NCBI GenBank assembly: GCA_000231825.2
Contig: JH720384.1
Coordinates: 62,001-126,000 of the forward strand
Source: Tetrahymena elliotti 4EA
Taxonomy: Eukaryota > Ciliophora > Oligohymenophorea > Hymenostomatida > Tetrahymenidae
Reading direction: 5' to 3'
Length of the DNA: 64,000 nucleotides
Within the stretch, counting starts at the first letter, position 1, and each line of letters begins with the position of its first letter. Shown here one piece after another: positions 49,001-61,175 of the stretch. Under the pieces are notes generated by a model. The model made no database searches. It was not told the origin of the DNA and saw only the letters and a list, made by a program, of their open reading frames with translations. Position numbers and translations under genes: made by a program.

Positions 49001-50293
49001 TTTTTTTGTATTAATTTGTAGATTGAGATAATGATTATCCCATAATTTTTAGATATGTTTGTTGAAGAAGAGTAATCATTAATTACCACTGTCGGAACAC
49101 TCTAAAAAAATACGTGTAAACTAGCAAGAGGTATTTAGAGTATTTCCAAAAACAACAAATTAAGTAATTTATATGTTTTGCTAATCTATAACCACAAATA
49201 TCGTGTTTCAGAAACAAAATTAAACGTGATTTCAAGAATGATAATTAAAATTTTGCAGGTTGATGCGCATTAGAACTAAAGTTGATTAAGTGGAGTGATT
49301 TCGGTTGGAGGAGATGGAAATTATAATTCTCCCATAGTTGTCGTCTAGATAAGTATTTGATAAATATATGAAAAAGTTATTAATCGAACAAGAAGAAATA
49401 CTCTATTATTCAATAATATCTCAAGAGGGACATAATTAAGATACAAAAGTGACGCACAATGATAGTCGTTCTTTTTTTGTGTTAAATAAATCATTTTGGT
49501 ATATTTACGTTAGTTTGATTCACGACATAACATGTAATCAAGGAAGTATTGAAAAGTAAGAGAATTTGTTGAGAAGTTTGAAATTTTCAAGCAAGAGATA
49601 AAAATGGAATCACAAATAAAAAAATAAAATTTATAATTATTATATTTGGCTCTCATTATCAATAAAATTATGTAATAATAATTTGAAATATACTTATTCT
49701 TCTCTCAATATTAATTATTTCTTTCATCATCCGATTAGATTTATTATCATTTTTTTCTTCTTATTTCTTCTTCTTCTTCTTTGGCTCCAAATAAAAAGTA
49801 AAGAGTTTGCGTTGCTAACAAATAAAATAAGCGAGTTAATACATAAAAAATTTTATTTCCCCGAAAGAATCAATCAATGTAGGGAAATTTTGATTATGAT
49901 CAATCAATCTATTATTTATTTGATCAAAAAAGGAGGGGTAAGGAATTTTTTTCAAAGATTTATAATAAATTTTGATTTAAAGGCAATTAATTAATTTACT
50001 TGCAGTAATAAAAGAAAAGACTTAGGCTACACATTTGCATGCACCTTATTCTTCTTCATGTAAAAAAAAAAATTAATTCGCTTTATTTCAAATAAAAGAA
50101 AGGACTATCTCTGAAAAATTATAAATAATAAATCATCAAATACATACAAATTTATATAAAAAAGGTCCAGCCACCTTGATTCGTTTATATAAAAGAAAAA
50201 GAAAAAAAAACATAACACAACAATTTGTTGATTAGCATTTGCTCATCTCTACTTTATATACATATTTATAATTGAATTTATACACTGACAGAA
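46048..50293. other. Longest gene-free stretch (46.0-50.3 kb)
   Basis: About 4.2 kb without a supportable gene between two plus-strand genes. Most is very AT-rich. Two subregions (about 47.82-48.24 kb and 49.03-49.34 kb) look richer in G/C and contain short inverted repeats. Open frames such as one near 49.7-50.0 kb are Ile/Phe/Leu-rich without domain signals and were rejected. Confidence 0.6.
47857..47885. repeat. Inverted repeat, 8-bp stem
   Basis: TAACCTTT (47857-47864) pairs with AAAGGTTA (47878-47885) around a 13-base loop. It lies at the left side of a more G/C-containing island in the long gene-free stretch and could be part of an untranslated RNA. Evidence is weak. Confidence 0.4.
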
Positions 50294-51037
50294 ATGATGA
50301 CCATGAGCTATGCCAATAACAACAATAACAACAGCTGTAACATTAGCTGTTTCTCTGGAGTGAATGTGTTTGAATATGAATTGGGAGATATTTACTCTGC
50401 TCCTGAAATCGCTTCGAATAGCGATTTGATCATTGCAGCTTAATAGATGAAGAACATTAAACAAAACTATAATAACGAATGTTAGTCCACTGATTGCTCT
50501 TCTAACTCTGATGAGGATTTAGAAGAATTCTAAAATATTGTTTCTATCCAAGCTGCTAAGGCTATTTTTGAGCCTATGCCTGAAAGCAATTCTTCTTATT
50601 AATCATCAATCTCTTCTCTAGAAGCAGTTAGCAATGATTCTCATTATTTCACTTATTCTTTGAACAAATACAGGTGTATTAAGCCTTCTTTCTTCAATCC
50701 TGAGAGAGAAAGCATCATGGCTAAATAAAGTAACATCAACGAGTGTATGGAAATCCCCTCTCTTGAGAAGCGCTTCTCATATTTCTTTGAAAAAGTTGAC
50801 GAAAACTACTACAAAATTGCTTTAATGAACTGCGCTCTTAAGTATAGTTTTCCTGATGAGCTTTTACTTCACTTTCAAATGAAGCAATCTTCCTTAAACT
50901 TGATTAAATCTTCAACCAAGATCTCTTTTGAAGAAGATTCTGGTGATTATCTTGCTGATGAGGAAGAAGAAGACATTAATGGTCTTTCCGAAGAAGAACT
51001 CTTACAAGACCTATACAGCGCTCCTGAAATTCTTTGA
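50294..51037 (+). CDS. Acidic, Ser/Asn-rich protein with duplicated YSAPEI motif (247 aa)
   Basis: Single exon, ATG at 50294 (MMTMSYANNNNNN) to TGA at 51035-51037. The codons prefer CTT/TCT/AAG, suggesting a well-expressed gene. No known domain. Near the N-terminus ELGDIYSAPEIASN occurs, and the protein ends with LLQDLYSAPEIL, so the same acidic-aromatic peptide is placed at both ends. Between them lie Ser/Glu-rich disordered stretches (SSNSDEDLEEFQN) and one ordered segment from PSLEKRFSYFFEKVDENYYK to about HFQMKQSSLNLIK that looks helical, followed by a very acidic run ADEEEEDINGLSEEELLQD. The layout suggests a regulatory or adaptor protein using a repeated short linear motif. That is inference. 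Confidence 0.8.
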
Positions 51038-54000
51038 AGAAAAATGAGATTTCTTCCTCTCTTACCAGCATCTAATACTTGCTCAATTTCCTTTAATATT
51101 TTTTAATTAACTAACCATCATTCATAAAAAAAACAAAAAAAAAAAGCAAAAAAAAAAAGAAAACCACAACCCAAACAAACAAACTACTCATATTCAAAAT
51201 AATAACCATAATCCATATTGCAATAAATACTTAGTATGAATAGACTACTATTCAAAAAATAAGTCTATTCATTCTTAACCAGAAATAATATTAGTTATAT
51301 AATATCACAACTATAAAATCAATAAATAAGTAACCAATTAATTTTTTAACTCTTAGAGCTACCTCCAGTCTCTATTAACCCTCTAACTCCACTCACAATT
51401 TGTTTCAATACTTCTCAGAATCAACAGCTGAGGAGAGATTTTGTTGCTGAATAATCACTTACCTATTTCTACTTTTTCTATTAGCAGAAAGAAGCACAGT
51501 GTTAACGCTGTGAAACTAGATCTATTTTTATTTAGATAGACTAATCGCTCACTGACTGCTAATAAAAATTATTTAGAAACCTAGATGAATATTATTTAAG
51601 TAATGAAATCCAATAATTAATTAATTAACATTATAAATATCTCATGATAATAATTATCACATTAATATTTAATAAATAAATATATTTACTTAATTTATAT
51701 TAATAACTCCAATAAATATTATTAATATTTCATAATTAACTATCCCATCTCATTATATGCACGCAATATAAAACTTCTTCAAGAAATTCGATCTATTCTG
51801 CCTGCTATATACAAAACTGGCTGGGCAGCATCAACACCAACAACAATAATAAAAAAATAAAAATAAATAAAATAATAAAATACTGAGGGAAAACTCTACC
51901 CAAAAATTCACTTTATAATAAAAGAAAAATATAATAACTTTATAATATAATAATTACTATTAATATATAATCTGTCACTTTATATATAATATACTTCCTT
52001 ATATAGATAATATCATTTAATTATTAATTAATTAATCAAATAATCTTTACTTTCCATTATTCTTTCTTTATTAAGTAAAAATCTCCTATTTATAGATTTT
52101 TAAAAAAAATAATAAAATATAAAATTTAAATGTTATAATTATTATCAATTATGTTATAATACTTATTTACAATCAATTATATAATTTATTTACTCTTTAT
52201 GATAAATCAATTTCTGTCAATATTTAAAACCAACTAATCCTTAGGATTTTTAAAAATAAGGATAATCTACACCCAGGCCACAGCAGATTGGTAACAAAAT
52301 TACATAATCTCTTAACCAAAAGCTTCAAAAATCCACACAAATTAATCAAAGAATAAATGTTATTTATTAAGTTTTTTCTTTTGTAAAATTTATGTCCATT
52401 CAATTGAGTTTATCAAAGTATATTTTTACCAAAATGTTAATAAAAGTATAAATGAAAACTTCTCATTCAATTAGGATGGTTCACTTTTAGCAGGCTAACC
52501 AGCATTTTAAAACTAAAATTCTTTAATAATATTGTATATATTATTCCCAAATTTCTAATCAAATAGCAACCGACTGAATATGGCAAAGATAAAATTTAAA
52601 AAATAATCTATTTCAAGTATGAATAGAAAGGTTTTAGAATTATAAAGCCTAATATAACTAATAAACTTGCACATATTTAATAGCATTTTTAAATAAAATT
52701 TTAAGCTTCATTTACAACATATTTAATCAAATTAATTATATTTCTAGTATAAAAATAACATTAAAATTAAGCTTTATTAAGTGTTAAAATTTTATTAAAT
52801 AAATAAAATCTGATACAAAAAATATTCTTAAATAAATAGATTATACTGAGCTTTGATATAAACAAAGAGATTTTTTAATTTTTATTTAATTTTTTGCTTA
52901 GCTTTGAGTAAACTAGTTGCAAAAATAAATAAATTTTAATAAATTGTTTGTATTCTTCTTTTTTTAAAAAATTTGTAGTTATTAGAAGTAAATATTTTAT
53001 TAAATTTGAATTTTCAACATATTGAAGGAATAAGAGTTAGAAAAAAATTTTAATTTTTTTGCTTTTTGACAATTTTATTTGAGTGAAATCATAAATTAAA
53101 ATATTATTAATAAAATATTTTTTAATTTGGAGTAAAAGTTGTTATTTTATGAATTGATAAAAATGCTATTCATCAATAATTAAAATTTTATTTAGAATTT
53201 TATCAAAATAAAACAAATAAAAATAATTAATTGTTCTAAAATTGCTTCATTGTGATAAAATTAATTAAAGGAAGATTAAATTGATAAAAAAAATTTAATC
53301 AGATAATAATAATAAATTTAAAATAAATTTTTATTTTGTGTAAAATAGTTACTGAATTAAAAAAATATTATTCATCAATAATTAAGAATTGAAATTTTTA
53401 AATAAATCACAATTAAAAGATAAAAAAATTTTAATAATAATTTTGAGTTTTATATTTTATTTATTAATAAAAAAAGTTATTTGTTATTCTTAAATTATAA
53501 ATACTTTATTTAAAGTAGATATTATAAATTTATAAATAAATTTCATTATGATTTATATTCAAGATATAAAAAAACTCCTCAGAGCTTAAAATAAACACAA
53601 ATAATTTGATAAAAAATAAAAATTATTTTTTTGGAAATATCAACTTTTTATTTTATTAAAAATTGAAATAAAAATATTTTAAAAATAAATGAAATTAATT
53701 TTAAGATATTGCTTATTAAAATAGTTGCAGAATTAAAAATTAATACTAATTAAAGTTGAAAATCTTTATTAGAAAATTTAAAAAATTAAAGCAATTCTGA
53801 TAATATTTAAAAGAATAAAAACATCTTAATACCAATGAAGTTAATATTATTTTAATGAATAAGAATTTCAAATAAAAATATCAATTTTTATATTTATTAT
53901 TTTGTTTTTTATATTTCTGTTAATTTAAATTATAGAACAAACTAACAAACAAAGTGTAAAATGAAGCTTTCAAATATAAATAATTTAAGTATATAACAAA

Positions 54001-54802
54001 ATATTTGCAAACAGAGGTAATACTAGAATTTAGTATTGTAAATTTAAGAATCACTAAAAATTTTTTAATGATTTTAATATTATTATTAATATAATTTATT
54101 TAAAGCATTATCACTCAGGAAAAATCAGTTTTTTTGGGGCAACTTTTTACAAAATATAAAAAAGATTTACAGATGAGAGAGATCATTAAATCTGTGTTTA
54201 CACCACCCCTATTTAAAATTACATATTATTGGCTATGTAAATAATATATTTATTTTAATTCTTTGAAATAATACTGACTAGAATTTTATATAAACTATTA
54301 AATTATTTTTCACAAAAAGTTGATCATCATTTTAATAGAAAGAAATTGAATTTTTTTAAAAATATAAACAAATTGTTAAACATGTTTAAGATTTCTTTTT
54401 TGAGAAAATAAACAAAAATAATCAAAGATATTTTCAAAGAATATAATAAAGTAGATCCAAATAGATAAATGTTTAAAGATAACTAGAATTTGATAGGCTC
54501 TTTAGATGGTTATTATTTTAAATTTTACATTTTATGAAATTAGAGAGCTTTTTAACTATCTAGTGTATTGTTAATAAAGCTTCGTTTTTTAATACAAAGC
54601 GATGGAATAGGATACAACACTTTGATTATGATAATAATTATCAGAAAACAAGCTTAATAGTTTATATTTAGTATAGAGTTTTTTTATTAAAAGATAACTC
54701 CAATTAAAAAATTGAGAGAGATGTTAATATCTAAATTTTTAATAATCAAAAAAATAAAATAAAAACAAAAAAAACTTTATCAAAAAAACTGCCTAAAAAA
54801 AA
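51038..54802. other. Gene-free AT-rich spacer (51.0-54.8 kb)
   Basis: About 3.8 kb between two plus-strand genes. A purine-rich poly-A tract lies at 51.12-51.17 kb, likely the 3' UTR end of the upstream gene. A near-perfect palindrome CACAGTGTTAACGCTGTG lies at 51495-51512. No gene is seen. Confidence 0.6.
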
Positions 54803-56200
54803 ATGGAAGAAGTTTATGAAGATATGTATTAGTAATTCGCCTAAAAAATGAGCAAAACCGGCAAGGGCGATTCCAAAGTTAGCATTTAAATTCCCAGTGA
54901 TATAAGTGATGCAAATTTAGGTACTAAGTATTTAACTCCTATTGCAGATATAATTAAATCATTCACCAGCTTGAAGGAATTTAGCTTTGAGCTGAAATCT
55001 TTTAGATAGAATGAAAATGATAATTATGAAGGTTTAGATTTAATTTTGAATTCTATTGAAAAGCATCTTCCTAAATTAGAAGTACTTAGATTAAATATAT
55101 CATCATCTTCTTTGTAAAGCTAAGGTTTCAAGAAAGTATTGCAAACTCTGAAGCATGGTGCTTAAGTAAATTAATTAAGCATAGATTTCAGTTCCAATAG
55201 TCTTGAAGATGCTCAAATTATAGCTCTTAGAGATGCTCTAAGAGACTTCAAGTCTTTAGAATCTCTAAACATCAGCCTTAAATTCAACTCACCAAGTAAT
55301 GAAGGAAGAAAAGTTATGGGTGAAATATTAGACCATTTTAGTTATGTCTCAGAGCTTTTTGTAGATTATGGAGTTTGTAGCTTTGATGATGAGTCTATTC
55401 CCTTTATTTCTGAACCTTTTAAGAAGTTTGACAAGTTAACTAAACTTCATTTAGATTTAACTTACTCTTACATGAAAAAGAATGGAGTGAGTGTTCTTGT
55501 TGAAGCTCTTGAACATTCAAAATTCATCCCTCATTTAACTGAATTCAAGCTCTTTTTAGGATATCCTAGTTAATATCCTATCACTGTTACTCTCAGAATA
55601 GCTAAATTGATAAAAAGTATGCCTAACTTAGAATATCTTAGCATTGACTGCTGTGAATAAAATTATGAAGAATAGGGCATTCCTGCTTTCTAGACTCTAC
55701 TTGAATCTTTTTGCTCATCAAAAAAGCTCTAAACTTTAGATTTTTTCCTTCATATCAACTATATCGGATCTTAACCCTTTAAGACTTTCGCTTCATAACT
55801 AAAATCATTAGAAAATCTTAAAAGGGTAGGCTTCTAAATGGTTCATAATCAGATGGGAGATGAAGCTCTAATTAATATTTTAGATTCCTTATGCTCTCTT
55901 AAGAAACTTGAAAAAATAAGATTGTAAGTTCAAAATAATAAATTAACTCATCAAATCATTCCTTACTTCAATGATCTTGTTAAAACTTTACCATAATTAA
56001 GTGATTTGGATATTGAATATGGAAGCGAAGACAGTCAGAAATAGCATTTCGAAGAATTCATCCATTCTTTGAAAAATGCATCGCATATCAAAAAACTCAG
56101 ATTAGAATTTAATGAAGATGCTAACTCAAGAGTTGATTATGATACAGTTTGTGCATTAAGGGATATATATCAAGAAATTAATAATAAGAATGCTTAATGA
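54803..56200 (+). CDS. Intronless leucine-rich-repeat protein, RNI/LRR type (465 aa)
   Basis: ATG at 54803 to TGA at 56198-56200, one exon. After a short basic leader (MSKTGKGDSK around residues 16-25) the protein is built of ~50-60-residue repeats of helix-strand type with LRR-like ends, for example LEVLRLNISSSS, VNQLSIDFSSNSLEDAQI, LESLNISLKFN, LTKLHLDLTYSYM, LEYLSIDCCEQN, LQTLDFFLHINYIG, LEKIRLQVQNNKLT and IKKLRLEFNED. This long-repeat style is typical of the large ciliate LRR families often found fused to kinase domains, including the gene 1.2 kb downstream. Here no kinase is present. A protein-binding scaffold is likely; the ligand is unknown. No membrane or signal segment is seen. Confidence 0.88.
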
Positions 56201-57352
56201 AGTAAGTAGAGTTTTAATTATATTCTCATTTCAGCTATTCTTTGGCAAATAAAAGAAAAAAGAAGTAATTCAAACTATTTTACAAAAAAATTTAATTATT
56301 TTAAATGAAATTTTATTTTTTATTAACTTACTTTATTTGTCTTTCAAATAAAAATCTCATTTTAAACTATAAATCAAATTGCACTGTTTTGTATTCCTTT
56401 TCTATCTCAAATTAAAAAATTAAATAAATAACCAATTTATTTTTGTAAAATCATAATAAGTAAGTAAAAAAGTAAGATACAAAAGAAACTGTTTCTCCAA
56501 AATTTTTATTTTTTCTATTGTCTCTTTTTTCTTTCTATAAAAGTTCAATTATTTACGTTTTTATTAAAGAAAGTGATGTTTTTCAAAAAGATTTATTTTC
56601 CAAGCTTTGTCTAATTCTAATTTTTTAATCAATTTTTTATTACAATTCTTAAACAATAGTTTTTTAGCTATTTTAATAAATCAAAAGTAGATTAAAACGA
56701 AATATGCTAACTTTTAGAAAATCTAAAAAAATAAATCCAAAAAGTAGCTTACTTGTCAATGATTTAAGATGAGCAAATATTTTGAAGAAATCAATATTCA
56801 TAAAAAATAGCTCTAAATTTTAATATTTCACTTTCTAAAGTTTTATGGTAGGTATCAAAAATATTTTACTTTTTGGTCCAGATAAAGATTTTACTGTATC
56901 ATTCAAAAAATAAATTAAAGAGTTTGAGCTGAAAATTTAACATTCCTTTTCATTTTCATAGAGTAACTTAGGTAACTTATTTAAATTAAAATTTTGTTAT
57001 ATTTGTTATAATATTCAATAAAGATATTTAGGTGTATAAAATCTGCCAAATATTTTTTTTTACAATTATTTTGTATGTATTAATTATTATTCATAACAAT
57101 TAAATTAAAATTTAAAAAAATTATTTTTATGTTTTAAAAATGAAGCAAGGCTACTTCTCAGTTCCTATTTTTTATATAAAAACTAACTAAAATTATCTAT
57201 TTTGATTGCTTAAAAACAATTTTACTGAAAATATATTAGCATTTTTGCTTTTATGAATTTTCAATATTAAAGAAATAGTAGAAAGAAATCTAAGCGTTAT
57301 TCTTATTTAAAATTAAAGAAATAGTAGAAAATAAATATCAAACTTCATTAAA
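56201..57352. other. Gene-free AT-rich spacer (56.2-57.4 kb)
   Basis: Lies between the LRR gene and the kinase-LRR gene, both on the plus strand. ATTAAAGAAATAGTAGAAA is repeated twice just upstream of the latter (near 57268 and 57313). Nothing else is seen. Confidence 0.6.
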
Positions 57353-60300
57353 ATGGATCCTAAAATTTTATTTAGTAAAGTTGAATATTAGCAAATATTA
57401 ACATTTAAAATTGTAGCATAAATAACATAAATTCTAAGTGATTTGAATAATTACGAAGAGATTAAATTAATAGGATAAAGCCCATTTAGCTTAATCTTCT
57501 CAGCTTATAATATCAGAAAATTTAGAAGAGAGGCAATCAAAATTATAAATTTTGAGCCTCGTAAGCTTGAAATTATGCAATTAGTTAGGAAGGAAGCTAT
57601 TAAAATAAAAAATATTCAAAAGAACCCAAATATTATTCAGATTTATGATGAATAATTTGTTGAAAAGGAAGGAAACACATTTTTAGTTATATTTATGGAG
57701 AAATATGAAAGTAAATCAAAATATTTATTTATTTTAGCAGATGTTTTGAATTTGTTTTATAAAGATGAAATTTGAAAAAAAAACTTTATTGATAGAAAAA
57801 TAGTCAAATCATTTTTTAAATTTACAAGAAAATCTAGATGAAATAATGGAGAAAATGAGTTCAAATGGATAATCATTTGCTTTTAATTAAATTATTCATT
57901 TGATGATCACTCTATTAGATGGATTGACAGCTATTCATTAAGTAGGATCCTTTCACAGGAATATAAAAGCATCAAACATAGTTCTAAAAGATGGAGTCTA
58001 TAAATATAGTATGATAATTAATTAACTCCAAATTCATCCTTTAAAATGCATTCAACTAATTTATACTAAAATAAAAAAGCTGATTATTCACTTCCAAACC
58101 TATGCTATCCTCTGCTTAAATCAAGAGTAAACAAATCTACTTAATTTTAAAGATTGTAGAAATTTTTTGTGGAAATTATATGATAATTAAGTAAGTTATT
58201 TATTTATTATTCAATTATTTGTAAAATAATAAATTAGTATGGAACTCCTATGTTTATAGGACCTGAAGTTATGAAAAATGAAGGATATAAATAACAGGTA
58301 TGTATTCAATGTTACACTTAAAGCTTAAAATGATAATAATTCTTTATATTTCTATAAATAGACTGATATATACTGCTTAGGGTTTCTTTTGATGAAAATG
58401 GATAATATAAATTTAATGAAATATAATATCTACTCAATAGAATAAGAAGAAAAAAATAGATAAATTATGAGAATACATTATGACGCATTTTCTAAAAATA
58501 AACTACCAGAAGATTTTGCTATAAACAAAGAGAGCTTTTTTTACCCATTTATTATGAGCATGATTTAATCTAATTTTAACCTTAGAAAAAACACTAAATT
58601 CTACTTAGAAAGGCTCTTAATATATTTAAAAGATCAATTCAAACCAATTCCAATCATTTATTCCTACAAGCCAGATTTTGACCTTATCTTTTAAAAATGT
58701 AAATTTTTCCTAAAGAAACACAATAAATATAACAGTTACAAAACAAGAAAATCAAAAACAAAAATGAATTTAATGAAATTATAAAATTTATTTTAGCTTT
58801 AATTTTGAAAAAAAACATAATTTTATTTAAATTAAAAAAGAATTTAAAGATCTTGATGAGACATAAATATCAATTAAAGAAAAACCCGTTATTGAAGAAT
58901 AAAACCATATTTTTAAATTTATGTAAAGGATTTGTAAAACCAAAATCTAATTTGTCACCTTTTTTTATTTAAAGAAATTACAAAAATGAAGATACAGATA
59001 TAATAAATATAGCTAAACATTTCTATTAAAAAAAGAATTTTTATACTCATTTTTGCTTGGAATGGTAATTAAAATTTAAATTAATTATAAGATAAATCTA
59101 GAAATTTAAAATTAAAGTTATAATAGAGAAATTAGTGATAAAGCTCTTTAAACTTTAAGTGAGTCATTAAAACAATAAAATAAGCTGATTGACATCTAGT
59201 TCAATTTCAAGTATTTGATTAGTTTTAAATAAGTTAATGCGTTCGTTTTCATAGATTTTAATTTAAAACTAAAAAGTTTCAACAATTAATTTACAGATTT
59301 GAGTTTAAATAGTTTGACTGATTAGCTGAAACATCATATCAGTCTTGAAAGACTACATTTAAATTTTAAGTATTTTTTATTGTATGGAATTAATAATAAA
59401 TTTATTTGAATCTTCAATAAAAAAGTTATAATTACCAATTTACAAATTAAGCTGTTGCTGCCTTATTTGATAGTATTGGAAATTACATAAACATGAAGGA
59501 TCTTTTAATTAATTTAAGGTATAAAAGTATCAAATTCAAAATTTTTATCAAAAATTATTTTTTTAAAAGAGGAAATAGTGATTTTTCTCCTTAGTCTTTT
59601 AATTTGTTATGCACTAAACTCAAAGATCTTTAGAATTTGGAAAAACTTAGTTTAATATTTTCGTAAAATTCTTTTTGTTTGGAGGTAAATCATGTCATAA
59701 TCAAAAATTTTTAATTAGGAGCTAAAAAAAATTAAAAGATGACTCTATTAATTATCTAGCAAGCTACTTAAAATATCTATTTAATCTTACATACTTTAAT
59801 CTCGAACTTCAGTATACAATTACTTTTTGAATATTTTAATTGACACATAAAATAATTTTATTAAAAGGTGCTCTTGGATGGTAACTGATTATGGTTATAT
59901 CTCATTGTTAGATTCAATAGAGAGTTTCTAAAAGCTAGACTATCTTAGATTATTATTTGAGTAAAATTTAATTTATTAATTTAATTTTAAATGGCAATCA
60001 AAATATTTCTACAGCTGTAATAAAAATTTTACAAACGACACATTAAAGTAATTGGATAAAACCTTATAAAAACTTAGAAATTTAAAAGAACTCCATCTCA
60101 GTTATTAGTAATTCTTTAAAAAATTATTATTTTTAGAAATGTAAAATAAATAATTTTAGGCAAAACGATCTCTTTTAAACCCTTTATAAAGAGGATATAA
60201 TGGAAAAAATATAATAAAAGAATTATCGAGCTTTTAGTGTATAATTAATGTAAAATTTCTTAAATTATCTAAACTTTATTAATAAAAACATTTTAAAGGT

Positions 60301-60386
60301 ATTTAAAAGAATTTGATATAGATGATTATAAAAAAGAGGTTGAAAAAAGTGAAATATTTGAAAGTTATTAGAAATTTATTGTTTGA
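57353..60386 (+). CDS. Kinase-like/LRR protein with one LRR per exon
   Basis: Kinase-like part: exons 57353-57710, 57796-58190, 58238-58297, 58362-58734 and 58797-59064, all phase-consistent. Visible are REAIKIIN (Lys of strand 3), MEKYE hinge, FHRNIKASNIVL (His173, Asp replaced by Asn175, Lys177, Asn180), YGTPMFIGPEV and TDIYCLGFLL. No DFG is recognisable, so catalysis is doubtful. From about 59.1 kb each exon carries one leucine-rich repeat bounded by phase-2 introns: YNREISDKALQTLSESLKQQ, QFTDLSLNSLTDQLKHH, YQFTNQAVAALFDSIGNY, FSPQSFNLLCTKLKDLQ, SINYLASYLKYLFNLTYF, YGYISLLDSIESFQKLDYL and FTNDTLKQLDKTLQKLRNL. Each ends in a short beta-strand (for example LHLNFK, LSLIFS) followed by GTATTT/GTAAAA-type donors. 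The C-terminal exon is uncertain, with a stop at 60316 or 60386. The gene belongs to a ciliate-expanded receptor-less kinase/LRR family; its target is unknown. Confidence 0.75.
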
Positions 60387-61175
60387 ATCAGATTTCAATT
60401 AAAAGTTTTTAGGATGGGCTTTCACTTAAAATAAAAAAAATAGATTCAGAGATATTATTATTACACTTTTTCTAATTACTGTTTTTAGTTTACTTTATAA
60501 ATTTCATAAATAGCAAACGAAATAATTAAGGAGTAAATTCCAAAAACTTAATTATTAAAATAAATTAGAGTTATTAAGAGAAATTTATTTACAGATGAAA
60601 AAAATGATTTTTTTATACCATTTTTTCCATTTGATTTTTCATTTGATAAATTTATTTAATTTTTAATTGAATATATAACAGACAAACAAAATAATTTTTA
60701 AAAATTTCAAAAATTTAATTAATAATTTAATAAATTATAAAATTCAATTTAAATATTCCAAAAAATTGATTATTTATTTTATTAGAATTTATTTAAAACT
60801 GTTTTAAAAAATTTAAAGAAAAATTATAATCTTAAAATTAAATTTTTAATTCTACTTCTCTTTTTTGTGTTTTTATTTTAAATTATTTTTTTATTTAAGA
60901 AAAAGATTAACAAATAAAATATTAAATACATTTTATTGAATAAAATGTTATTGTAAAAATTATCAATATATTTTTTAGAGGTAAATTTGAAATATTTTGA
61001 CTAAGATTATGCTTTGAAAATATAAAATTACATTTTAATTGGATTACTGGTCCAGAAAATTCTTTTTTACAAGAATTTAGGAATGTTAAGTGAGTTAATC
61101 CTACTTTAAATTTAATTTTTAATTTACTTAAAAAGAAAAGATATTTAAATTTTTGATAAGGAATAATAAACCAAA
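60387..61175. other. Gene-free AT-rich spacer (60.4-61.2 kb)
   Basis: Lies between the kinase-LRR gene and the UVDE gene. AT-rich with short open frames only. The UVDE promoter must lie here. Confidence 0.6.

Noticed and set aside
49683..49994. Plus-strand open frame of about 100 codons
   Set aside because: Composition is Phe/Ile/Leu/Lys as expected from translating AT-rich DNA. It has no clear ATG, no domain, and no neighbouring splice evidence.
57353..60386. Initial reading of the kinase-LRR locus as a frameshifted pseudogene
   Set aside because: Phase-consistent GT...AG introns resolve the apparent frame changes, and every LRR exon ends in the same phase.
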